A DNA stretch of 64,000 nucleotides, taken from positions 248,001 to 312,000 of the forward strand of contig OZ345366.1 of the NCBI GenBank assembly GCA_977006965.1. The letters run 5' to 3'. Source of the stretch: Phymatolithon calcareum. Taxonomy: Eukaryota; Rhodophyta; Florideophyceae; Hapalidiales. The position numbers and the translations under genes were made by a program. Below the pieces are notes generated by a model that had not been told where the DNA came from, searched no databases, and was given only the letters and a program-made list of their open reading frames with translations. This document shows, one piece after another, positions 11,483 to 23,500 of the stretch; positions within the stretch are counted from its first letter, which is position 1; every line of letters begins with the position of its first letter.

Positions 11483-12388
11483 TGAAGCACTAATATTTCT
11501 TGCGAAGAAAACTCTGGACTATTCGATTGTTTTTGTTCCGGAGAGAAACATGAATTGACTATGTGAGCAAATTGTGGACACTTCAAGATACGTTATCGTT
11601 GACATATTCAATGATAACTCTAACATAGCTCCCGGTCATGGCAACTTTAAGTTCGGCTTCTTATCGATTTGTCACCTTCATGTGTATGATGTTCTGGCGG
11701 AAGATTTTTTGCGCCTGGGACCTGTACATTTTTTCCGTATTCCAGCATTGGTCAAGGTCATTGTACTTTCCGAGAGAATAAATATGGGCCTGCAGTCCCC
11801 ATAGATAAACCGTGGCCTTCATTAAAACACAAAGCGCTTTGCATATTCTTCTCACTGATGCTTTTGCTTCAAACTCCACTTCTAATCTGGTAATGGATTA
11901 AAAAAGAAAATATAAGGAAAGACGACTGATCTGGTAACTTAGAATTTCTGATACAAGAGGTGCTAGCTTACACACGATATCCATGCTCGCAAGAGAGCGT
12001 AATACGAGATTCATTCTCGAAATAGGAAATTTCCATATGCATAATTTATTTTATCTTGTCAATGAGTCATCAGTTTATACTCTTACTATCGCAACTTATA
12101 TTCCAGGACAAGTGTACTTAGTATTTTAGCATGATTTCCAATTGCGTGTATAAACTATTGAGCTTCTGCCACTACTAATCTATTCTGCGGAGCATATGAC
12201 ATTCACATCCGGCTTATTACATAAATTAAAGAAGTACTACTGTGGTATCTGCTGCTAATTGAAGTAGCTTGAAAGTCATTGAAAGCATGAGAATTAAACA
12301 TTCCAGGGAAAGATACCGATATTAGGAACGCGAAACCGTTGAACGAGCAATTGGCAGAAGCTCAATAGTTTATACACGCAATTGGAAA
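11483..12388. other. No supportable gene
   Basis: This is AT-richer sequence with only short frames. An inverted pair does stand out: ATGATTTCCAATTGCGTGTA near 12131 and its reverse complement near 12372, with neighbouring GAGCTTCTGCC and GGCAGAAGCTC. The pair brackets about 260 bp and may be another small inverted-repeat element. Confidence 0.45.
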
Positions 12389-13019
12389 TCATGCTAAAAT
12401 ACCAATGACATCATGGTCTTCTTCCCCCAATTTCTCTCCCTCTGAACAAAGATCTTCATCAAGGGAGACGGAATGGTTCCCAGGTTTAAAGGACACCACT
12501 CGGTGTGCATGATCGACAGAGTGGCCTAAAGCCTTCTTCTTTGACGACATCTTGTAGAGATCCCGCTTTACGTTCTTGGAAACCATCATAGCTTCAGAAT
12601 CTTGTACAAAATCTCACGTATCTTCCTCATCGATGTCTTTGTCGACGTCATCAGCTTGTGTCAGGACGATTTCTCCTTCCCAATCATCGACTAATGATTT
12701 CGGTCGATCTGTTCTAGATCTTATGCGAGCAGTCGTTCTGCTTATCGGCCTGGAGAGATTCGACGGCCGCCGACTCGTATTGATTCGAGTACTTCTGCTT
12801 CTCTTTCGCAATAATGCGCGTTGCACTTGCCGCAGCATTTCGACGAGGATGAGAAATGGTATCAAGCGAAAAAAAATTCCTTCTGCTGAATGACTTCCCT
12901 CTTTTCAATGTCTTCATCGGTTGCGAGAGCAGCTTTAGTATTCTCGACTCTCGTCGATCACCAACACAAACTTTGGAAGAATCGTTCTTCCCCACGCTTT
13001 TGAATTTCGAAGCTTTCAC
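12389..13019 (-). pseudogene. Broken gene for a charged, probably nuclear protein
   Basis: On the minus strand a frame from 13019 encodes a basic N-terminal part (MKTLKRGKSFSRRNFF). The reading then has to shift by one base near 12720-12850 into a frame that gives a basic stretch and a strongly acidic run (DDVDKDIDEEDT). That frame meets TGA at 12612-12614 and continues without another stop to 12389 (SEGEKLGEEDHDVIGILA). Basic and acidic blocks of this sort are common in nuclear proteins, but no domain is recognised. It needs one frameshift and one stop to be read, so I call it a pseudogene. A missed intron is the alternative. Confidence 0.35.
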
Positions 13020-13099
13020 TTACCCCATATCCTCGCACATTACTCTTCGTCTTACATATCAGCATTTCAAAGCCAGTTAGTTTTCAAATTTCCAACATT

Positions 13100-14880
13100 C
13101 AATTTCCCTATGTCCGTTGCACATATTCTCGGGCCTACCTCTCACAGAAGCCATGTGCACTACACGCCAATCTGAAAGATGGCTGCCGTGGGAAGAATTT
13201 TACATTTTCCGTTACTCCTCCCTGGGTGTGCACCGCAACATTGTGAACCGAAATTTATTCTGTTTCTTTGGGCCAAAATGCCGCCGTGCTCCTCGAGTGC
13301 TCGGAGTCTGTAACAGGACTGCAATGACAGGAGAAGAAATATGTTCAGAAAATGGTTTTTTCAGGAATAGTTTGCATGGTACTGAAATTTCAGTTTCAAT
13401 CCTTCAGGAGAGACTCCGTGTGGAAGCATACTGAGAGCTCCTGAAGTTCTGCTTTTGATGAGCTTGCTCTGCTCACTTATTCAAATTACGCACTGCACTC
13501 CGCTGCGAATTAATAGACAGGACGATACTTTAAAGCAGTTATTCACTCATTTCCAGAGATAAAAGGACAAAGTCAGAGTTTGCGCGCCATCTGTAATCCA
13601 GTCCTCCTCCTAACGGAAACAATCCGGGAACAAACAATCTGATTCTCGGGGTTCGGATTTAGGCTTCATATGAACGAAAGCCGTTATTCTGCAATGATTC
13701 CCTCCTCTATTTCCGCTCTATCTTGGGGTATACGTCTTCAAGGCACTGCACGTTTACAAATATTATACAGCACGGAGTAAGAATATTTCGTACTTTGTTT
13801 GTGTTCGACTTCGCTCCTTTCGGAATGCTATGCTCATTTCTTCGCAGTAGTCGTCGGTGCCTCCTGCCAATTCTTCTCACTTCTCCGACGGTCAGTTCCG
13901 GGCTCGCCTCAGTCACTTCTCCGTCAACCGAGAGGTCGGATTTTAATATCTGACAAATTAAAAAGACGACAAGACCGATATTTTGTAATTAGAAACGCTC
14001 ACACTCGGCAAGCGCAGAGCCTGGCCCTGAATATTTCATCGAAATTTGAGCCATGACATGCCAGATATCCATGTCCAGATCATTCGTATCCTCTCTCAGG
14101 AGAATATGCGCGGTTACTTAGGTCGCCTTGATAACTTCCGATCTTTGCGTTAGTTATCCTTTTCGACAATTATCAGCTCTAGTATTCAGTCACACCAAAG
14201 TGCTCATCTCTAGTTCTCCGAATGACAACGAAGTACTGATCGCACGGCTCTCGACTGAGGTCGATGACTCACAGAACGCCGTTTTACTAGATTAATTGTT
14301 TATATCCCCGGGACAGGAGGGTTGAGGTAAATTTCCAAGTACCGTGTCATGTACGACATCACCTTGCGATAGAACTGGCTACAAGAAATCAGGTAAGATT
14401 CCTTACCTACCATTTCATGTCTCCGTCGTCATGCTATTGAAGTGGTCGACCCCCAGAGCGATTCTTGTCCACTGGGTGAAAGTGTCCGCTAATAAATATG
14501 GCCCCTGTTCTCGCGCTGCTGGTTATTGCGATCATCAAGCTCCGCCTGAAATTTTCCAGATCATCTGTAATAGCTTGATTTTTTATGAACAGAAGATAGA
14601 TATGAAGTGCGAAACCGAGAATTTAACGAGATCAGAAGAACATTAGGTGGTACTCGGAGAATAACGGCCTCCAACTTCGGGGCAATTTCAGCAATCTTTT
14701 ATGTCCAGAGCGCAAGTCAAGGTATAGAGCGTTCAAAACATAGAAAGAAATTTTGCAAAAACCATAATAGAAAAACTATAAGGGGGAACGAATCTCAACA
14801 GATCTGGAGGATCACTTCTGACGGTCCACCTGACTAGACGATAACAAGAGCGAAACGCTCTCTCGGTAAAATAAATCTCT
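13100..14880. other. No supportable gene
   Basis: Several open frames of 70-105 codons occur on both strands without family resemblance or splice logic. Near 13270 there is a half copy of the hairpin MITE found at 5687-5766. Confidence 0.45.
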
Positions 14881-15009
14881 TCTTCGCCGGACGAATTGAA
14901 GACTGTAGTGAGTGCAGTAGTGATGTTTGCGGTCGACGGATAAGAGTATGAAAAATAGAGAAAGATGCAGGAACGGCGCGGAAACAGAGACGAACAGGGT
15001 GCACATGTC

Positions 15010-15700
15010 CAGAGGAAGAGCTATCAATGGAATAAGCTGTGGTGTGAGAACAGAGTCGGACACCACACGAGAAGTTCTAACAGGCGGGTCACACGACTAG
15101 AATGCACAGTGATGACTTACCTAAACACGTAATAAACGGATGGGGAGTCGGAAGGTGGTTGTTGCGGGATAAGTCTTGAGGTGGCGATCCGACTGCAAAA
15201 TAATCAGCGGTGATGCTCTTTTTCTAGCCTCGCGTCAGAAGAGGAAGGCATTGTGTAGAAATCCCGGGAACACCAGGGAACAGAATATGATATCGGACGT
15301 CAGGTCCCTCGCAAAATATTACAGCGTGATGATTCTGTTCAATGTCATGACGCGAAGAGGAGCGATCAATCGAATAAGCTGTGGTGTGAGAGCAGAGTCG
15401 GACAACACACTGGAAGCAGCAACAGACGAGACACATGAAATACAAAGCGCAATGCTGACTTACGCAAACAAGTAAAGACGGGATAAATTGTGCGAAGGTG
15501 GTTGTTGCCGGGCACATCTTGAGGTGGCGATCTGAATGGCAAGAAAGCATTGGTGCTTCTCTTCTTATAGCCCCGCGTCAGAAGAAGAAAACAAAGTGTA
15601 GACACCCCGGAGACAGCAAGAAACAGAACATGATCTCGGACTAGGGGTCCTTCCCAAACGACTTACAGCGTGATATTTTGTTCAATTTCATTTCAGTAAT
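15010..15700. repeat. Tandem duplication, period about 343 bp
   Basis: Landmarks repeat in the same order about 342-345 bp apart. AATAAGCTGTGGTGTGAGA is near 15029 and again near 15373. TCTTGAGGTGGCGATC is near 15174 and again near 15519. AGCCTCGCGTCAGAAGA-like words follow both times. The two units differ by roughly 20 percent by eye, so the duplication is old. No coding function is seen. Confidence 0.75.
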
Positions 15701-15964
15701 GAATCTTACGTTACATTTTTCACATTCCAGAATCGATTGTTTGTGAAAATGGCTCATTTTTGACCCAGAAGTCACGAAGGATTATTCCTAGTCAGTCCGC
15801 CACGTCTTTACCACCTTCATCTGTCCGCTTCACAATGCAGGAAAAGCAGTACACATCAACCGCCGGGCACGAGCGTCCCCATAACAGAAGAGGACCAGTT
15901 TCGTGATCGACTCGTAAGGGAACGCACCCTGTCTCCCGTATTCGCTTGCACTGTGTCCGTTCCT

Positions 15965-18900
15965 TCACCGAACTTTTTGCATGAAGAATTGCCTGCACCT
16001 CGAATACTGCGACACTTGCACCGACTGCAAAACATTGCAATTATTCGTCCAGTGTCCGAGTTGCATGCAGCGCATGCACGCACTTCTTGTATACCCGCAC
16101 CGCTTCATGTTGCAGTTGCGCATGTCGTCTTGCATCATGCGCCCATACGCCGTGGGTTCCTCGCGGAATTCTCTGCTCAAGCACGTCATCACCAAACAAG
16201 CAATACAGTATTTGGACAGCTCTCACCCCCAGCGTCGCATTCGTTCCACTTCATCCATCGGCTGCTCTTGCGACTCCTTCCTCTTCTTCTTCGCTCTCTC
16301 CACTTCCTCCGCCGACAGTCGCTTGCTCCCGCAAACGACAACTCCACGTTCTTCAATCTGGCCCGCGCTCACTGTCCCTCTATTGTCCTTGCAAATGTCG
16401 CACAGCTCCACCGCGGCAGAACCTACTCCACGCTCAACGCATGTGGGATAGCTTGCAAGACCTTCGAGTAGCTGTTCCATTCGAAGGCGTCGGCATTCTT
16501 TGTCTTTTTCAGCCCACTCATTGAAACTTCCGACACCTTCGGTAACAGCAGGCACATTTTCTGCACATGCCCTATACAAGCGATCACTGCAGTAGAGTAC
16601 AGTTACATTCAATTTCTTCTCGTCTCTTACAGCCCTCCCGCATCCTTGCAAAAAATCAACAAACGAGCGCGCAACACCAGCCACAATCACAGACCGAACA
16701 TTCGGTGCATCTGTCCCGGTGCAGAACCCATCAGTTGCGATCATGACGGTTACCACATCCTTCTTCGCCTTCCTCTCACAGCATGCGCGCCCTTTGCCGC
16801 TCTGCGTCACTCAATTTGCTGTGCTACTTCAACATAGAAACGCCACGGGTGGAGGCTTCTTGTACTTCTTTCACAAACAGCACAACATCCGCGATTTTTA
16901 GGCAAAAAACAAGCCCCCGCGCTCTTTCTCCACTGCCCGATCGACACCTAGCTCCTGCCAGCCGGATTTATACGACACCAGGTCCCTTCAACGTTCCCAT
17001 ACTGCTGTCTGCAAGTCGCACGACGTATAAACAAAGGTTGGGTTGGCACGGGTTACCACGAATCACCCCAAGTCCGTCCACATCTACACCGCATATAGGT
17101 GCAATGCGCTCCAGCATTGCTTGCGGTGCTGCTGCAGTCAGCAGCACTCGTTGGCAGTCAATGCTGACGTCCGCCATGCTCTGCAATCTTACCATGCTCG
17201 TGCGGTAGGTGTGCGAAAAAAGCGAAATGTGCGCCTCGTCGATCACAATGTGGTTAAGATTTCCTTCACGGCTGAAAATGTTGGTAGTACCATGCAGCTC
17301 AGGACGACCGATCTCCTCCGGTGCGAGAAGAAGAACTCTCCCCACTCCGCTTCTGTACTCAGTATACTGAACTAGGCGTTGAGCAAAGATACCAGCGCGC
17401 AGAAGACGGTTCTTCGTCTTGTACGGAAGCGCACGCAGAGGTGATACCCATATCGTGACACTTGGCTCGTACAAACAAGGGCCCATAACAACAGCAGTCT
17501 ACCAACAGCATGTGGCAAGTACAACCGCAATATCTGATCGCCTCCGAGCCACAGCCACGATCGTCGTGCGTTGTTCTTCTGACCGAAACTGAGCTGCAAG
17601 ATTCTTTGTTGCCTTGCGCAGCGCTTCATGAGGCTCAAACCCGTTCACATATGCCGACTTGGAAATATTTCTTGGAAATTCAGGAGTCTGAATATCCTGA
17701 CTTACGCGCACACTTGCAATCATCTCCGTGGATGCCTGTGACTCTCGTTCATTGCCAGTTCGTCGAAAATGAGCTCGCGCAGGATATTTTCGTCACCACT
17801 GCTAGGGCGAACAACCTATGCAATAGAAGGAGCAATTCCTCTAAGCTTCTCCAGTACCTGCTTCGCTACAGAGTCCGCCAGGATATCCATCTGTTTTTCG
17901 CTCACCGCACTTCCACGGCTTGCTGGCGTCCCGAAAATAGTTACCGAACAACCATCAGCAACTTCGACAACCGCTTTCTTCCGTAGCCCGATGTCTTCTT
18001 GCAACTGGATGGACGCCCTCCGAAAAAGTTCCACTAAATGTTTTTCTGCTTCGATCGATACGTCTCCCGGACGCGCCGATTGCGCATAGTTTTTTTGCGC
18101 TGTCCTATACGAATGTCCGGCTTGAGATATGCTTACTTTGAAGACGCGATCCTCATCCTCCCAATCTTCCTCAGCAATGTTCCAATCGATAAACTCGCCG
18201 CATGTACGACTTTGATCCCCTCATCTTCACATATTTTCGCTGTCAGTGGCGGTATTAAGAGAATGTGAACGGAATCTTTTACTTCGCGGACATTTCTCCA
18301 ATCCGACCTGCAACATCTTCTGGTGCAATACTCCCAAAACACACATTGTCGGTGACCAGTGACTGCCTCCGTAATATTATCTCCCCTTCTCTCCTTGCAG
18401 GTACATATTCCATCTGTGATTGACCAACGATGATCTGATGTAGCAGAAAGAAATATGCCTTGAATAAAAACGATGACTCCTTCTCCAGGTGCCTTGACGT
18501 AAAATCGATGTGGCCTCGAAGAATGCTTCGACGTTTGCTAAACATCGGAATCAGCAATACTTCATCTCCAACGAAGAAAAACCCGCGCTTCCGACTATGC
18601 GTATTACAAATTGATAAGCTTCCAAGCTCCGTTCCCCGACTCAGTGCCCCTCCGCTCAAATGAACGACAGTGAGAAGAACTGGCACTAGATCTGTTGCCA
18701 CTTCGCACCACGCAGCAACCTCGGAGGCAGATAGCTCCACCACAATATTCTGTTGCAGCCAGGTCATGCAGGTTCGGGCGAACGCAACATTCCTCAGGTC
18801 AGCAAGTGCCCACTACCCTGGGACGAAGCTGCCGCAATCATCGGCCATATTCTCGCACGATGATTCAAAGCTCTCCGATACGCCCTTGCCCTTCAGCAAC

Positions 18901-19735
18901 ACCGTAAATATGCTTTGCCGCAAACCTCGATGCATCTTGAGAACAGCGTCTCCAGCAGCGGAGGCACAAAGATCGATTCTGCGAAGTATCCCGCAGTGCT
19001 CGTGCGATCTGCATATATGATACATGTTCATCTTAGTCTCTTCCGCACGGAGAATTGCGCAAATCGAACGGAGATCAGCAAACAGCGACAGCGTCCACCG
19101 ACATCAATACTCGAACCTCTTGCTCGACGTCTTCCCTTCTTTCTTCTTCAGAGTACTTTCGAATCTCCAACAGGGCACAGCATGATGATGTATAAAGAAG
19201 ACCCGAAATGTTTGGAGACACTTGTGGTCCTTGTCGAAAATGAGCCTTGTCTATGCAGTCACCTCTAGCGCAAAAGCAGGCGGCCACAGCTGATGCAAAG
19301 AGTCGCGTCGCTCCTCCACCGATGCTGCTTCTCTGAAAAAAGATAGAGCACAACAGTCGATGCACCTTCTCTTTTACCTTCTCTGCGTTCTCCTTGTCCA
19401 CCTACAAAAGATCTTCCGAGGCCGTGATCTGCTCTTCACTCATGCAGATTCCGGGGAATGCTTGCTTATCTCTGTGCACCCGACAAGCAATCAGGATGGG
19501 GACACTTGAGCTTCGAGCGTACCGCTCCAGAGAGAGCTGCCCGATCTCATCGTTATCGAGAAAACTGAACGGTTTTCAATTTTCAAGAGTCCCACTTGCT
19601 GCAATGTCAACAAGAGTAGAACGAAAGCTGTCCACACCGCGAAACTTGTCTCGAGCTTCCACAAGGAAATCTTCCAAACATTGCGATATAAATTCGGAGA
19701 GGTCCCACTCTATTCCTTATTATATTCTATAACAT
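15965..19735 (-). pseudogene. Recombinase-like / RecQ-type helicase / zinc-knuckle protein, copy A
   Basis: The reading order on the minus strand is as follows. An N-terminal part at 19735-19075 stays open in one frame apart from two stops. A segment at 18767-18279 (FSKRRSILRGHIDFTSRHLE) follows. Next comes QAGHSYRTAQKNYA at about 18085-18125, which fits the C-terminal box of tyrosine recombinases (G-H-S-x3-T-x4-Y). A RecQ-like helicase follows, with motif I at 17499-17520 (ATCCW then TAG), motif Ia (VSPLRAL), DEAH motif II (VIDEAHISLF), motif III (LLTAAAP), motif V (TDGFCTGTDAP) and motif VI (QGCGRAVRD). The end is a CCHC zinc knuckle, CMRCMQLGHWTNNC (16039-16080). At least three in-frame stops and several frameshifts make it inactive. 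Fungal telomere-linked RecQ helicases have a similar order, from memory. The related copy lies at 31943-35635. Confidence 0.75.
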
Positions 19736-19739
19736 ATTA

Positions 19740-20430
19740 TTTCAATCCATCTGTCAATGACCCACGAATCGAAGAAGATTTTAAGAAGAATTAAGACTTA
19801 GAGTTTATTTGCTTGGTCCGAAATTCTTCCTAATATCTCACTACATGTGTTCCTCGTTTCCGTCAAAGAATTTAAACACTTACTCGAAGTGATGGGAACA
19901 GTTTGTTATTGTGCATGTTCAGGTGTATCAGCACTCGCTCAAAGCTCCACCTCCAGAATTCATTTCCATGAATTCCATTGGTCAATGCAAATTTGATCCT
20001 CATGGCGTGCACTTCTTCCATCATTTGAGTTACGTAATTTATTTGGTACGTTTACAGTACCACGAAACTTCCACGACTCATGTTCTGCGTTAATTGTATA
20101 TATACATATCCCGCACCAATGACAATTTATGGCGAGGATTCATTGGATAGACTATCATCTTGCAACTACTGTCACGTGTCTTGTCTCTGTTTCGAGTGGC
20201 AATGAAAAGCATGAAGATTCCACTTGTCACATCCCCCAACCAATGAAAACAGATACTGACAAACGCAGACAAATTACATTTCGTCTCCGAATCCTTATAG
20301 AATCATATCATTCGTGCCCCTCGACTGCTTTCAGCCTATTTATTGGTATTATGATTCTACTTTGAGACTCATGTCGAAATTAAAGCAAATAGAAGATGTA
20401 AAAAAATTCTAATTTTTTCCAAGGAGCGCG
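19740..20430. other. No supportable gene
   Basis: This is AT-rich sequence upstream of helicase copy A on its 5' side. A TATA-like TATATATACATAT near 20098 cannot be tied to a coding start. Nothing else is recognised. Confidence 0.4.
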
Positions 20431-20439
20431 CCGATATTG

Positions 20440-20573
20440 GCGCACCAAGTTCCACTTAACGCAGATTTCCTCATATGGTACCACTACAAATGACTCATCG
20501 TCACGAAAAGATCGGTATCAACTGTGAAAATGTGCGTTCACGGGAACACGGTTCGCCAGAACCCGGAAAATGC
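20440..20573. repeat. Foldback repeat, copy 3 (diverged)
   Basis: The left arm holds GGCGCACCAAGTTCC and the right arm ends with the complement of CCGGGTTCTGGCGAACCGTG, close to the arm of copy 2 at 260. The arms are less alike than in copy 2, so this is an older member. Confidence 0.5.
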
Positions 20574-20599
20574 ACCCAGAAATAATTACAAAATAGGAT

Positions 20600-23500
20600 T
20601 AAAAACTAGAAGGCCTAATTTCTGTTACACAGCACCGTTTTTGATCCGTTCTTTGAATGCTCCTGCCGCAGGGGATATTACGAAACTTGACGGCAGGGAC
20701 AGAGCAAGATCCCAAAACCTTGTCTCCTTCAATAGTTCATATATATTGGAGAGAAGCACTATAGGGTAACTTGAGGCTAGGAGGTAATAGTCCGTGCAAA
20801 CTCTAACGACATTGCTCGTAGAACCGGTATATTTCTCCTTAAGAAGTAAGCAAGATTCTTTGTGGCATTATTCACCTCGAGAATATACAAGCTTGACGGG
20901 TTAGCCTTGGAAATTTTAAATTTTTCTGGCAAATATGCTAGCCTTGTAGCCCAGCCCCTCAAAGGCCTACAAAGTGCCGATCTCGCCTCTCGAGTCTCTA
21001 GTGACGGAGTTAATTGCCAAGGCGGGCTACTGCAGAGCTGCTTTGACATAAGAATCAAGATCTTAGGCTGTAATTCTCTTTTCCGCGGCATAGTACATTG
21101 AGGGTGCAAGGATCCTCATTGATCTTTGCTGGTATCTTCTTTATTAGCACAAACGAGAGACATTTTACACTTGTGCAAAGAAAATCTGCAGGTACTTCGC
21201 AGTACCCGTATAAAAATAGGGAGAATCTTCAAAATAATTTGCCCTCCAAGCTCGTCATTCCAGAAACACCACCGCCATAGAAATAAATTCAATGTTCAAG
21301 ATCCCAGAATATACAATGCCGCGCTAATTATCTATAACTAATTTTCCTCAGAGAGAAGGTCAAGGTTGAAGTTCAGTCGCTACTTTCGCACAGAACTGTT
21401 ATTTTTCTTCACGCTCGTTTTCAAAGATCTACTTCTGCCTTGGTGATCGCAATGCTCACGACACGAAATTTTATCGGTACCATATTAATTTTAAATCTAG
21501 TGGCGCTCGGTTTGTGAATGACATTCATAAAATCATGAAGCAAATCTGACCCAGGCCGTGGTCACCGATTTCGAAGCCAGTAAGAGCTGCAAATAAAGGA
21601 AGGAGCAAGATTTGAATACAAAGTGTCCCTAAAACTGTTTACTATAATGAGCATCCTAAATGCTTCGGAAGGTCGCTCTGCGAACCTTCCGAATTGAATC
21701 ATTGCCGTCGGGGAAGTCGTGATAAACTCCTATCTTCCTTTTCCGCATTACTCATCTGCTAAGTCGGTGCCCCATTTTATGCTTCTTGTGTATACGTACA
21801 ATCATACTTTTCAGATATATGCCCTCTTTTGGTAGCTCCAGGGCGAAGGAAGTCGAAGGGATTCATTTTTCGCTGCCTTGGAGTTACCATAGGATAGTGT
21901 TGAACAAAACTTGCAAATGTTCGCCATTAGGGATAACATGCACGTTACATGAGTATCCCACATGGATCGCCTTGCAAGATCAGGTAGCCTTCATAACAAA
22001 CCTCTTCTCCTCGATCTAGTCATGTCCGATCATTAATATTTCCTTCACATAAGGGCCCTGTTAAGCCAAATTGAGGCTTTTGATAATGCTAATTTTTCCA
22101 ATTTTAAGAAAACATTTTAATATTGGTTCCAGTATCACATTTACTTATGCGTCTATCAATTGTAGACAAGAATTCACTAAAAACTTCATATCATTAATTG
22201 ATAATTTCTAGTTCTTTTGATAAACCTGACCAGGCAATTTTGAGTCTGTCACTTATTTTTGGGAGCCGTGATATGATAGTAAAAAGTCATGATGTGCCGC
22301 TCAATGGGATCCTTCCACCTGCTCGGCACTTTCAAAATAGAGCCTTAGTGATGAAAAGAATTTTTGCCAGTTTCCGCGAGTTTAATAATCTTCATTTTCT
22401 CTAGTCTCACGAAGAATTTCAGGTGATTCACATTTGTCGATATACCAGAGCAGCCAAAGGGCTTTAAATTTTGAAAATTAAGCTTTCCCGTAGAACAGGT
22501 GATCTAACAAGTCCTGAAGTCGCACTTCTGCAAAACGGGATAAATGTTGGACATGTGCAATCATTAAAACCAAATATGAAACCGGTGCGAAGACATGGAA
22601 GGGAATCGGCTTAACGCTCTGTCCTTCAATGTGGGAAACGTCCTTGACCTGGGCAAATGATTATATATACAAGACTAAACACTGTATCTAAGCATTCGTT
22701 GCGCTTACAGAATATGATCTTAGATGATACATATATGTATTGTGTCATATGTACAGAGTCGAAAGAACGGATGGACAATATGCGAAGGTAGTCGCAGAAA
22801 CACCCTTGTTATGCTTACAAATGAATTATTTCTTCAATTCCACAACCTTGTCGTCATGAATGTGCTGCGTTCTAAAGCATTTCTATATGTGAGATGAGAA
22901 CGAGGGTCTGTGATTTTGCACTATTGAATGATGTGATATCCTTTAAAATTAGTGCTGAAAACATTCGATGTGACGAGACCGATAGAGGACATGGAATGAT
23001 CTTGCCAAATTCCTCAGATATTTCTGAAATGGATTTTTACTGAAATAAATGACTAACTTTTGCTCCGTTTTTAATCTTACTCCGTGAGCAGTTTAATTTT
23101 TTCTTTTAAAAGCACTTCTCTCCACAAGACTAGTTCTCGCACTTCTTTCACAAAACGAAACATGACTTTCAAGTGTTCTGAGTGTTTCTTATTGAGACAC
23201 TGAATTAAAATGACATGATTCGCCTAATTTGGTCAATATCTGTTATGATATGTCTGCTCTTCCGCACGGCGCGGACAAGCCGCTCCGAGGACGAGAAAAA
23301 TGGCCAGGCGGCCATTCTCGCCAATCTTCCAGGCTCATGGAAGGGCTTGAATTCGACAACATCCATTGTTTTCCACAAGCGCTGCACCCTCACCTATGTA
23401 ACTCGTCGTTTGTGAAGCCCCAACCGCGCTGCGCCGTTCCCATTCCGGAAAAAGTGACCAAAAAACAGATTCCAGAACGATTTGCAAGTTTCGAACTCAA

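Noticed and set aside
16087-18089. Several plus-strand frames of 100-170 codons
   Set aside because: They lie opposite the helicase pseudogene, and their composition mirrors the minus-strand coding frame.
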